A stretch of 64,000 bases of DNA from an uncultured Lacinutrix sp. (GCF_947500605.1 NZ_CANMSJ010000003.1:62001-126000), one strand, 5' to 3'; positions 1 through 6,974 are shown, counted from the stretch's first letter. Notes: generated by a model not told the origin, from the sequence alone. Made by a program: numbers and translations.

Positions 1-47
1 ACTACTGCAGGTAAAAACAGTACTAGAATAAGAATAATCCACAGCAT
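1..47 (-). CDS. N-terminus of a membrane protein, cut by window edge
   Basis: An ATG at 47-45 overlaps the stop codon of the radical SAM gene by one base (TAATG arrangement), the usual sign of translational coupling in an operon. The 15 codons that remain read MLWIILILVLFLPAV, an uncharged hydrophobic stretch that looks like a first transmembrane helix or a signal anchor. Function cannot be called from so little sequence. Its tight coupling to the radical SAM gene suggests that the two act together. It is too short for routine gene finding in this window. Confidence 0.6.
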   Translation of the reverse strand, partial: MLWIILILVLFLPAV

Positions 48-1438
48 TACATTTCGTTTCTAAGTTCTTCTAAACGTGCTTTTTTGTCGTCGCGATAAAA
101 TAAATTCATGGTTTCAAAAGGTATAATTTTATTGTCTTTATCTACAATATGCACACACGATTTTTTTATAGCGCGAACATCAAAATTATAGGCATCTATA
201 AATTGCATTATAATTACACGAAAGAGATTGTCGTAACCCAAATTTGGCGCATCAATATTTGGTAGACAACACATAATAGATTTTAAATTTTCTTCTGCTA
301 CTTCAACGGAATTTCCAGTACTAAACAGCTCAATCATTTTATCTTGAAGTTGCTCGTCTTGCTCGTAAATAATGGTGTTTTTACTATTGTCTAATAAATC
401 TGCCGGATTAATATAACGTGTTAAAGGAAAGGTTTCATCGCCTAGTTTAAGTGCATAGCCCATAACTAAAGCATCAGGATTACAAGGCACAGGAATAAGA
501 TCATCACTATTAAAAACAGTAGTCTGCTCCATTATTTTTCTGCGCACTTCGGTAAGTGTCATTCTATCGGTTTCCGGGTTAAAATTATCCAATCGTCCAG
601 CAATTTGTGTTGGTTGTAATGTAACACCACGACAACATTTTTGCTTTAAAGCATATTCTATAATTTTTCCAATTTCATTATCATTCAAACCTTTTTGTAA
701 CGTAACAACCAATGTTGTAGAAAGGTTTACAGCGTTTAAGCTAGCAATCGCTTTTTCTCTTATGTGGTTTAAATCTGCTCCACGAAGTTCACGGAGCACA
801 CTGTTTTCAAAAGAATCGAATTGTAAATACACTTCAAAATCTGGAGCGTAGGTTTTTAGTCTTTCTGCGAAAGCAATATCTTTTGCAATTTTAATACCGT
901 TAGTATTTAACATTAAATGTCGAATAGGTAACGATTTTGCATAATCCATAATCTCCCAAAATTGCGGATGTATTGTTGGTTCACCACCAGAAATTTGTAC
1001 AACATCTGGCTCTTTTTCATTCTCCACAATAGTATCTAACATGGCCTTAATTTCGTCTAGTGTTCTGTGCCTACCATAAGTTGGTGATGAGCCAGCATAG
1101 CATGTTGGGCATGTTAAATTACAACGGTCTGTAACCTCGACAACTGTTAAGCAAGAATGTTGCTCGTGGTCTGGACACAAACCACAATCGTAAGGGCAAC
1201 CATAATCGGTTTTAGTATTAAATTTATAAGGCGTTTCGCTTGGTTTATTGTAGTTTCTAATGTTTTTATAATACTCAATATCGTCTGCAATTAACACCTT
1301 ACTATTACCGTGTTCTTTACAGCGTTTAAGCATGTAAACATTGTCGTTTTCGAAAACTATTTTTGCGTCTACGCGTCGTAAACACTCAGGACATAAACTT
1401 AAAGTAAAATCGTAATAGGTATATTTTCTTACTGGCAT
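47..1438 (-). CDS. Radical SAM protein of the MJ0619 / tetraether-lipid-synthase-like family
   Basis: The 463-residue protein has the radical SAM cluster motif CX3CX2C at C106, C110 and C113, and a SAM-binding GGEP at 151-154. A second CX3CX2C block lies just before it (C81, C85, C88), followed by a His/Cys-rich segment (H91, H94, C96). The N-terminus carries CPEC (C16, C19) and a later C40-x2-H43, resembling a rubredoxin- or zinc-ribbon-like knuckle. More Cys residues occur in the C-terminal half. This layout matches archaeal MJ0619-type proteins, one of which (Tes) joins lipid chains. The substrate in this organism is unknown. It lies downstream of an Lgt paralogue and overlaps a membrane protein gene, which suggests a lipid or membrane substrate. 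The family call is firm; the reaction is inferred. Confidence 0.8.
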   Translation of the reverse strand: MPVRKYTYYDFTLSLCPECLRRVDAKIVFENDNVYMLKRCKEHGNSKVLIADDIEYYKNIRNYNKPSETPYKFNTKTDYGCPYDCGLCPDHEQHSCLTVVEVTDRCNLTCPTCYAGSSPTYGRHRTLDEIKAMLDTIVENEKEPDVVQISGGEPTIHPQFWEIMDYAKSLPIRHLMLNTNGIKIAKDIAFAERLKTYAPDFEVYLQFDSFENSVLRELRGADLNHIREKAIASLNAVNLSTTLVVTLQKGLNDNEIGKIIEYALKQKCCRGVTLQPTQIAGRLDNFNPETDRMTLTEVRRKIMEQTTVFNSDDLIPVPCNPDALVMGYALKLGDETFPLTRYINPADLLDNSKNTIIYEQDEQLQDKMIELFSTGNSVEVAEENLKSIMCCLPNIDAPNLGYDNLFRVIIMQFIDAYNFDVRAIKKSCVHIVDKDNKIIPFETMNLFYRDDKKARLEELRNEM

Positions 1439-1460
1439 TTTTTAGTTTTTTAAGTGTTTT

Positions 1461-1550
1461 GGGCGTTACCTAAAGGTCAGGCTTTCCGCTATATCTTTTT
1501 TGTCGAAAAAAACAAAAAAGGATGCCGCTTCAATCCTTAACGCGCTCGCC
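1461..1550. repeat. Dispersed intergenic repeat, family A copy 1
   Basis: This segment shares blocks with 18573-18736 and 47060-47172: GTCAGGCTTTCCG, ATATCTTTTTTGTC, AAAAAAGGATGCC and ATCCTTAACG. It lies between the Lgt-like and radical SAM genes, and its far end runs into the Lgt-like reading frame, supplying the last codons (WRAR and stop). The motif resembles REP-like elements I recall from other flavobacteria. Its boundaries are approximate. Confidence 0.65.
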
Positions 1551-2367
1551 AGCTATTTATTAGTTTAGCGATAAATTTATAGTAATACAACCAACAAATT
1601 ACACATAATATTTGAATGCTGCTTAATCCTAAAACATAAAACACATTAGGTTTTATAAACTCAATACAAAAGCGGAAAGCAAAATAACTAAGCATAAAAA
1701 TTATAAACAGTTCGCCATTTTTTAAAGTTATTTTTTTTTGAAGGTATTTTAAAATGAAAAATAAAAGCACCAAAAAAACCAATTCGTATAAAGCAGTTGG
1801 GTGCCTTAAAGCGCCATCACCTAAATCCATACCAAATATTGAAGCTGTTACTTTTCCATAAGTAAACTCTTTTATACCTAACAAAAAGCAACCAATTCTA
1901 CCAATAAAGATGCCTAAAATAATAGGAAACACAAATAAATCTCCAGAAGATTTGGTTTCTCCAATTCGTTTTTTAGCGAATTCTACACCTAGTAATCCGC
2001 CAAACAATCCACCCATTATGGTTTTAGTGTTTAATAAATTAATAAGGTTTGCTTGTGTCCATTCTACAAACGGATTTTCTAACAAACCTACCAATCGAGA
2101 ACCAACCAAAGCACCAATAGCTGCGCCTAAAATAATAGACAATCTATTGCCTCCAGAAATAGCATCTTTAGAGCGTTTACGTAAATAAACATAATATCTA
2201 AAGGCAATAAAAAACGCGAGATACTCTAAAACAAGATGAATGTTTATGTGGTAGCCTAGTACTATAGGTTCGAATGGGATTTGCAATGCGTAATTTTTTA
2301 TAAATATAAAAGAATTTAAGTTTAGACCTATCAGATTTTTAAAACCTAAGTGAGCTATACAATACAT
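1537..2367 (-). CDS. Lgt-like membrane protein (diacylglyceryl transferase paralogue)
   Basis: This multi-pass membrane protein has the Lgt fold signature, but critical residues are changed. The frame is open from 2427 (296 codons); numbering below follows that. Retained features are SRLVG (about 110-114), GRIG (176-179), RHPTALYE (208-215), and the Y248-x3-R252 pair with E256 and Q272 near the end. The HGG motif of true Lgt reads MGG (138-140), so the conserved His is Met, and the Asn after GRIG is Cys180. It therefore probably does not perform standard prolipoprotein diacylglyceryl transfer. The 2427 start would overlap dusB and its promoter, so I prefer the ATG at 2367; a TTG at 2286 just before the conserved region is also possible. 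The last residues come from a repeat element. It is probably co-transcribed with the radical SAM gene. Confidence 0.7.
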   Translation of the reverse strand: MYCIAHLGFKNLIGLNLNSFIFIKNYALQIPFEPIVLGYHINIHLVLEYLAFFIAFRYYVYLRKRSKDAISGGNRLSIILGAAIGALVGSRLVGLLENPFVEWTQANLINLLNTKTIMGGLFGGLLGVEFAKKRIGETKSSGDLFVFPIILGIFIGRIGCFLLGIKEFTYGKVTASIFGMDLGDGALRHPTALYELVFLVLLFFILKYLQKKITLKNGELFIIFMLSYFAFRFCIEFIKPNVFYVLGLSSIQILCVICWLYYYKFIAKLINSWRAR

Positions 2368-2382
2368 TAATAGAAAAAGATG

Positions 2383-2390
2383 TAATTTTG
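2383..2390 (+). promoter_or_regulatory. Candidate -7 promoter element for dusB
   Basis: TAATTTTG fits the Bacteroidetes TAnnTTTG consensus and sits 17 bases before the dusB start. No TTG is seen at a proper distance upstream, so only the -7 half is supported. Confidence 0.5.
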
Positions 2391-2407
2391 CAACAAAATA
2401 GAATACT

Positions 2408-3403
2408 TTGGTTAAAATAGACAACATAGAACTTCCGGATTTCCCATTGCTTTTAGCACCAATGGAAGATGTTAGCGATCCACCTTTTCGTGCTTTATGT
2501 AAAGAACAAGGTGCAGATGTTGTGTATACCGAGTTCGTAAGTAGTGAAGGCTTGATTCGTAATGCTGCAAAAAGCGTTATGAAATTAGATATTTACGAAA
2601 AAGAAAGACCTGTTGGTATTCAAATTTTTGGAGCTAATATGGAGAGTATGTTGGAAACCATCGATATTGTTACGGCTTCTAAACCAGATATTATCGATAT
2701 TAATTTTGGTTGTCCAGTAAAGAAGGTAGTAAGTAAAGGTGCAGGAGCAGGTATTTTAAAAGACATCTGTTTAATGGAGCAGCTAACTGCCGAAATGGTA
2801 AAACGTACTAATATTCCAATAACAGTAAAAACACGCTTAGGTTGGGATGATGATTCTATTAGAATTGTTGAGGTTGCCGAAAGACTACAAGATGTAGGTT
2901 GTAAAGCTATTGCAATTCACGGAAGAACTAGAGCGCAAATGTATAAAGGTAGTGCAAATTGGAAACCAATTGCAGAGGTTAAAAACAATCCGCGAATGCA
3001 TATTCCTGTATTTGGAAATGGAGATGTAACAACACCAGAACTCGCTATGAAAATGCGAGATGAATATGGTTTAGATGGCTGTATGATTGGTCGTGCAACA
3101 ATTGGTAATCCTTGGTTTTTTAAACAAGTAAAACACTTTTTTGAAACGGGAGAACATTACAGGCCAATTACTATGCAAGAGCGCGTAGAAGCTGCGCGTA
3201 GGCACTTACAAATGGCTATAGATTGGAAAGGAGAAATACTTGGTGTTTTTGAAACAAGAAGGCATTACACTAACTATTTTAAAGGTATTCCACATTTTAA
3301 GGAACATAGAATGAAAATGGTAACAAGTGATGCATCTGTAGATGTATTTGCAGCTTTTGATGAGGTACTTGAGAAATTTGGCGATTTTCAGTTTACAGAA
3401 TAA
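2408..3403 (+). CDS. dusB: tRNA-dihydrouridine synthase DusB
   Basis: This flavoprotein reduces specific uridines of tRNA to dihydrouridine with NADPH. The 331-residue sequence has the FMN-binding start LLLAPMEDVSD (14-24), the NFGCP motif with catalytic Cys102, KTRLGWD near 143, AIHGRT, and the GNGDV and GRATIGNPW phosphate-binding segments of the TIM barrel. The start is a TTG: the only in-frame ATG nearby is inside the conserved APMED motif, and the MVKIDNIEL N-terminus fits the family. A TAnnTTTG box lies just upstream. A perfect hairpin follows the stop. It is transcribed alone and converges on the FtsX-like gene. Confidence 0.95.
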   Translation: MVKIDNIELPDFPLLLAPMEDVSDPPFRALCKEQGADVVYTEFVSSEGLIRNAAKSVMKLDIYEKERPVGIQIFGANMESMLETIDIVTASKPDIIDINFGCPVKKVVSKGAGAGILKDICLMEQLTAEMVKRTNIPITVKTRLGWDDDSIRIVEVAERLQDVGCKAIAIHGRTRAQMYKGSANWKPIAEVKNNPRMHIPVFGNGDVTTPELAMKMRDEYGLDGCMIGRATIGNPWFFKQVKHFFETGEHYRPITMQERVEAARRHLQMAIDWKGEILGVFETRRHYTNYFKGIPHFKEHRMKMVTSDASVDVFAAFDEVLEKFGDFQFTE

Positions 3404-3430
3404 TCCATAAAAAAAATACTATATATATTT

Positions 3431-3466
3431 AAAACCTCCATTCTTTAATTAAAGAATGGAGGTTTT
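3431..3466. terminator. Bidirectional terminator between dusB and the FtsX-like gene
   Basis: A perfect 36-base palindrome has two 18-base arms beginning AAAACCTCC and ending GGAGGTTTT, with T-runs on both sides. It lies between two convergent genes and should stop transcription from both. Confidence 0.9.
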
Positions 3467-3511
3467 ATTTTTAGATTAGAACAAGAAAGTCTTCAACCTG
3501 TCTAAAATAAT

Positions 3512-4726
3512 TTATCCAGTTTTTACCATATCTTTTGTAATTCTAGCAGAAGCAATTTTTGAGGCTATTATACCTAAAATTGTAATGGTTACAAATACAA
3601 GAAGCATGTTTTCAAACTTAATAGCAAGCGGATATGGTAAGTTGGGAGTAATGTAAACTTTTAGAAATTCTGGTCCATATATTTGGTTTAGCGATATTAG
3701 GTAGCCAATAAATAAACCTAGTAAAGAGCCTATAATTGTCATTGCTGCACCTTGAATAAAGAAAATGCGCCTTATATCTTTTAACGTTGCGCCAATGCTG
3801 TATAGTGTAGTTAAGGTTCTTTTTTTATCTAAAATCATCATTATTAAAGATCCTATTACATTAAAGATTAAAATAATAGAGACAAGCGTTAATAACAGGT
3901 AAACCATAAGGTTTTCTGTATTTAGCATTTTGTTTAACGCATCATTTAATTGTTGCGTGTTTTTTAATGTAATATTGTCTCCTAAAACTGCTCGAATTTG
4001 AGCTTTTACTTCATCTTCATTTGCGCCTTCTTTTAGTTTAAATTCAATATTTGTAATCTGGTTGTCTTTAAAACTAAGTAATTCTTGTGCTACTTCTATT
4101 GCTGAAAAAATATAGTTGTCGTCTAGTTTTTCGTTCACAGTAAAAACACCAACATTTACTGTTTCTACTTTATTAAAAGCCTGTTCTAGAGATGTTATTT
4201 GTCCTTTTCCTGGCTTTGGTACCAATAGGGTAATTCGTTTTCCGTAATCTAATAAGCCAATGTTTAAACTGTTAGATACACCGTACCCAACAACCACTTG
4301 ACTTGTTTTATTTGTTAACCAACTGCCTTGCCAGAGAATAGAGTCTACTTTATTTACCCGTGTATAATTAGAATCTACACCTTTAATAAATAAAGGTTGT
4401 TTTTTGCCATCGAAAGAACCAATAACACGTTCTTCTACAATTTTAGAATAACTTGCAATACCGGCAATTGTCCTTAGTTTAGCTTCGCTATTTGGTTCTA
4501 AAATAAAAGATTTACCTAAAGTGGTTTCGGCTTTTAAATCGGGATCTATTATTGTTGTGTACTGTAGTGTAAACTCACGAAGCCCAGCAAAACCAGACAA
4601 GACAACAAATAAAGATGCCGAACCTAAAACAATACCAACAATGGCAATATAGGTTATAAAATTAATCGCATTATTCGAGCTTTTAGAGCGTAAATAACGC
4701 TTTGCGATGTAAGTAGAAAAGCTCAA
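3512..4726 (-). CDS. FtsX/LolE-type ABC transporter permease
   Basis: This is an inner-membrane permease of the MacB/LolCE/FtsX class: one N-terminal transmembrane helix (about 24-46), a large periplasmic domain (about 50-265), and three C-terminal helices (about 273-300, 320-347, 370-395). The 404-residue length is normal for LolC/LolE-like proteins, which extract lipoproteins from the inner membrane together with an ATPase. No ATPase gene is adjacent, which is common in Bacteroidetes. It follows rbfA after a 5-base gap and is probably co-transcribed with it. Whether its cargo is lipoprotein cannot be proven from sequence. Confidence 0.85.
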   Translation of the reverse strand: MSFSTYIAKRYLRSKSSNNAINFITYIAIVGIVLGSASLFVVLSGFAGLREFTLQYTTIIDPDLKAETTLGKSFILEPNSEAKLRTIAGIASYSKIVEERVIGSFDGKKQPLFIKGVDSNYTRVNKVDSILWQGSWLTNKTSQVVVGYGVSNSLNIGLLDYGKRITLLVPKPGKGQITSLEQAFNKVETVNVGVFTVNEKLDDNYIFSAIEVAQELLSFKDNQITNIEFKLKEGANEDEVKAQIRAVLGDNITLKNTQQLNDALNKMLNTENLMVYLLLTLVSIILIFNVIGSLIMMILDKKRTLTTLYSIGATLKDIRRIFFIQGAAMTIIGSLLGLFIGYLISLNQIYGPEFLKVYITPNLPYPLAIKFENMLLVFVTITILGIIASKIASARITKDMVKTG

Positions 4727-4731
4727 AGAGT

Positions 4732-5133
4732 TTACGATTTTTTACGTTTCCCTAAAAGGTCTGGATCTTTTAATGGGTCGTCTTTTCCTTTTAAAGATTG
4801 TTCGATTTTATCGATATGTTCTAAAGAATCGTCCACAAAAAAGTAAAGTTGTGGCATTCTACGTAGTTGATTTCTTGTGCGTTGTGCTAATTCATGACGA
4901 ATAAACGGCTGATTAGATTTAATACCTTCTACCAATTCTTTCGCTTTATTATTTGGGAAAATGCTTAAATATACCTTCGCCACCGATAAATCTACGGTTA
5001 CACTAACCTTAGATACCGAAATAATAACACCACGCATACCGCCCTGAGTAGCAGCTGTTTGTAGTATGTCTACTAGATCGCGTTGTAAAACCGACCCTAT
5101 TTTTTTTTGTCTTTGACTTTCTTCTGTTTTCAT
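4732..5133 (-). CDS. rbfA: Ribosome-binding factor A
   Basis: This small KH-like protein helps 30S maturation. The 133-residue sequence contains the typical RbfA features: an N-terminal QRQKKIGSVLQRDLVDIL helix, the central VSVTVDLSVAKVYLSIF strand, and the conserved LRRMPQLYFFVDDSLEH segment near 90-110. The C-terminus is short and basic. It is the first gene of a two-gene unit with the FtsX-like permease, as in other flavobacteria. A TAnnTTTG box at 5177-5184 on this strand lies 44 bases before the start. Confidence 0.95.
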   Translation of the reverse strand: MKTEESQRQKKIGSVLQRDLVDILQTAATQGGMRGVIISVSKVSVTVDLSVAKVYLSIFPNNKAKELVEGIKSNQPFIRHELAQRTRNQLRRMPQLYFFVDDSLEHIDKIEQSLKGKDDPLKDPDLLGKRKKS

Positions 5134-5176
5134 CTATTGTATTACTCCCAACGCTTTAGTATTAAAGATTGGACTG

Positions 5177-5184
5177 CAAAAATA
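5177..5184 (-). promoter_or_regulatory. Candidate -7 promoter element for rbfA
   Basis: On the minus strand this reads TATTTTTG, a full match to TAnnTTTG, 44 bases upstream of the rbfA ATG. No convincing -33 TTG is present at the usual distance. Confidence 0.5.
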
Positions 5185-5203
5185 CGCTTTTTAAATATTA
5201 TAG

Positions 5204-5211
5204 TATTTTTG
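5204..5211 (+). promoter_or_regulatory. Candidate -7 promoter element for methylmalonyl-CoA epimerase gene
   Basis: TATTTTTG matches TAnnTTTG. It would give a leader of roughly 90 bases that contains the TTTCGCTTTCGCGGAAA motif. No TTG lies at 17-23 bases upstream, so support is limited. Confidence 0.35.
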
Positions 5212-5271
5212 AAATCAAAAATTATACCTTATTATTAAGGTGTAAATATAAAAGTGTTATAAAAATAAGGT

Positions 5272-5288
5272 TTTCGCTTTCGCGGAAA
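5272..5288 (+). repeat. Leader motif TTTCGCTTTCGCGGAAA, copy 1
   Basis: This 17-base motif ends 19 bases before the epimerase ATG. An exact copy in the same orientation relative to the gene lies just upstream of the exonuclease gene (49927-49943, minus strand). It is more GC-rich than the surrounding leader and contains overlapping CGC/GCG palindromic parts. Confidence 0.6.
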
Positions 5289-5307
5289 TAATAAAACAGA
5301 GTATAAA

Positions 5308-5712
5308 ATGAATAAAATAGAACATATAGGTATCGCCGTAAAAAACTTAAAAAACTCGAACGATTTATTCGCTAAACTATTTGGTGAACCTCATTATAAA
5401 ACCGAAGAAGTAGAATCCGAAGGTGTAAATACTTCGTTTTTTCAAGTTGGAGAAGATAAAATTGAATTACTAGAAGCAACTAAAGAAGATAGTCCAATAG
5501 CTAAATTTATAGAAAAAAAAGGAGAAGGTATACATCATATAGCTTTTGATGTAGATGATATAGTATCTGAAATTAAGAGACTTAAAGCCGAAGGTTTTAT
5601 TGTTTTAAACGAAACACCAAAAAAAGGAGCAGATAATAAATTGGTTGCTTTTCTACATCCAAAATCATCAAATGGAGTTTTAATTGAACTTTGTCAAGAA
5701 ATAAAGGAATAA
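5308..5712 (+). CDS. mce: Methylmalonyl-CoA epimerase
   Basis: The enzyme interconverts (R)- and (S)-methylmalonyl-CoA in propionate/succinate metabolism. The 134-residue vicinal-oxygen-chelate protein shows the expected metal ligands: H6 in KIEHIGIAV, H76/H77 in GIHHIAFDVDD, and E127 in GVLIELCQ, with a strand FFQVGEDKIELLE supplying the fourth ligand. The length is normal. The mutase subunits are not in this window. The gene is alone, followed by a tRNA with its own promoter. Confidence 0.93.
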   Translation: MNKIEHIGIAVKNLKNSNDLFAKLFGEPHYKTEEVESEGVNTSFFQVGEDKIELLEATKEDSPIAKFIEKKGEGIHHIAFDVDDIVSEIKRLKAEGFIVLNETPKKGADNKLVAFLHPKSSNGVLIELCQEIKE

Positions 5713-5715
5713 ATG

Positions 5716-5746
5716 TTGTGGAGTTTTAAAAATAATATTAGATTTG
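5716..5746 (+). promoter_or_regulatory. Promoter of the tRNA gene
   Basis: TTG at 5716-5718, a 20-base spacer, then TAGATTTG at 5739-5746 match both halves of the Bacteroidetes consensus. Transcription would start about 6-8 bases before the mature tRNA 5' end. Confidence 0.75.
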
Positions 5747-5758
5747 CACACCGATTTT

Positions 5759-5832
5759 GGTCCCATAGCTCAGTTGGTTAGAGCACCTGACTCATAATCA
5801 GGTGGTCCTTGGTTCGAGCCCAAGTGGGACCA
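5759..5832 (+). tRNA. tRNA with CAT anticodon (tRNA-Ile2 candidate, or elongator tRNA-Met)
   Basis: A complete 74-base cloverleaf folds by eye: acceptor GGTCCCA/TGGGACC, D-stem GCTC/GAGC, anticodon stem CCTGA/TCAGG with loop CTCATAA, T-stem CTTGG/CCAAG, and discriminator A. CCA is not encoded. The CAT anticodon fits elongator Met or the minor Ile tRNA whose C34 becomes lysidine. The acceptor pairs C4-G69 and C5-G68 match those reported for TilS recognition of E. coli tRNA-Ile2 and differ from E. coli tRNA-Met (T4, A5). That favours Ile2, but not decisively. Confidence 0.95.
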
Positions 5833-5843
5833 CATAAAATTGT

Positions 5844-5871
5844 AAAGCCTTTCATTTATTTGAAAGGCTTT
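5844..5871 (+). terminator. Terminator after the tRNA
   Basis: An 11-bp stem AAAGCCTTTCA/TGAAAGGCTTT with a 6-base loop is followed by a run of T. Confidence 0.9.
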
Positions 5872-6152
5872 TTTTGTTTGAGAACATTATCGTTAATTGT
5901 TAAAAGAATATTATTCAACTTTCAGTATTTTAGGAGCATCTATTAGAACATGTTTGTTATTTGCTATGTATAAACTAAACTTCGAGTTTTTTTGATCACG
6001 AATTAATAGAATTATAATTTCACAAACCTATGTATTAGGATTGTTTTTTACGTTTTACCGACAAAAAACCACACTTAATGGATTTTTTTAATCGAATTAA
6101 TAGTTTAAAGTTTTATTACGACAGTTTTTTTTATACATTTACTGACTGAATT
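5872..6152. other. Intergenic stretch, no gene seen
   Basis: About 280 bases of AT-rich DNA lie between the tRNA terminator and the small proline-rich protein. I find no convincing open frame, RNA fold or repeat. Near its end TACATTTA is a 7-of-8 match to the -7 promoter consensus and could drive the downstream gene. Confidence 0.5.
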
Positions 6153-6365
6153 ATGATACAAAATAAAAAACCATTTGCCTCAATCTTATTTGTATTAATA
6201 AGTTTTGTATGCTCTGCTCAAACGCAGAATCCGCCACCGCCACCTCCGGCAGGACCATCAGGGCCTGTAGGTCTTCCTATAGATGGAGGTTTAATTATAT
6301 TATTTGCTGCAGGTTTTTTGTACGGTATCTACAAGCTGTACACCAATAGAAGAAAAGTAGTTTAA
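6153..6365 (+). CDS. Small exported proline-rich protein with PID-type C-terminal sorting signal
   Basis: The 70-residue protein has three parts. There is a signal peptide (1-23, ending CSAQ), a proline run and PAGPSGPVG linker (27-40), and a C-terminal tripartite tail: PIDGG (42-46), a hydrophobic helix (47-61), and a basic end containing NRRK. This matches the PID-CTERM class of small Bacteroidetes proteins as I remember it. The tail layout is like known C-terminal sorting signals (motif, helix, basic anchor). No sortase or exosortase gene is nearby. Its stop codon shares the sequence TTAA with the stop of convergent ribE. The function of the mature part is unknown. Confidence 0.8.
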   Translation: MIQNKKPFASILFVLISFVCSAQTQNPPPPPPAGPSGPVGLPIDGGLIILFAAGFLYGIYKLYTNRRKVV

Positions 6366-6952
6366 CTATTTAATGCGTTTAATCTAGAAACGTATTTTCC
6401 AATCACGTCAAACTCTAAATTTACTCCAGAGCCTATTTTAAAGGTTTTAAAATTAGTATGCTCGTGTGTGTAAGGAATTATTGCTACGCTAAACTCATCT
6501 CGTTTAGAGTTTACAACAGTTAAACTAACACCATTTACTGTTACCGAACCTTTTTCAATGGTAATATTATTAAGAGACGAGTCGTACTTAAATGTATACA
6601 ACCAGCTTCCTTGAGTTTCTTTAATATTTATACATTCTGCAGTTTGGTCAACATGACCTTGTACAATATGTCCGTCAAGTCTATCTCCAAGTTTCATAGC
6701 GCGTTCTAAATTCACAACAGATGAAACCTGTAAACTCCCAATATTGGTTTTTTCTAATGTCTCTTTAATAGCAGTTACTGTATATTGCTTACCATCAATA
6801 TTTACAACTGTTAAGCAAACACCATTATGTGCAACACTTTGGTCTATTTTTAACTCGTTAGTAAAAGAACTTTCTACTGTAATATGTAGGTTCTCTAATT
6901 CATATTTAAGATTTGTAACACGCCCTAAGGTTTCAATAATTCCTGTAAACAT
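6362..6952 (-). CDS. ribE: Riboflavin synthase (alpha chain)
   Basis: The enzyme dismutates 6,7-dimethyl-8-ribityllumazine to riboflavin. The 196-residue sequence starts with the hallmark MFTGIIE and has two lumazine-binding barrel repeats: repeat 1 with VAHNGVCLTV (about 40-50) and repeat 2 with GHIVQGHVD (about 94-102) and VNGVSLTV. The length is slightly below the roughly 200 usual. It is divergent from pdxA and convergent with the PID protein; no FMN riboswitch lies in the short upstream gap. Confidence 0.95.
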   Translation of the reverse strand: MFTGIIETLGRVTNLKYELENLHITVESSFTNELKIDQSVAHNGVCLTVVNIDGKQYTVTAIKETLEKTNIGSLQVSSVVNLERAMKLGDRLDGHIVQGHVDQTAECINIKETQGSWLYTFKYDSSLNNITIEKGSVTVNGVSLTVVNSKRDEFSVAIIPYTHEHTNFKTFKIGSGVNLEFDVIGKYVSRLNALNS

Positions 6953-6974
6953 ACTTTTAACTGTATTATTTGGT

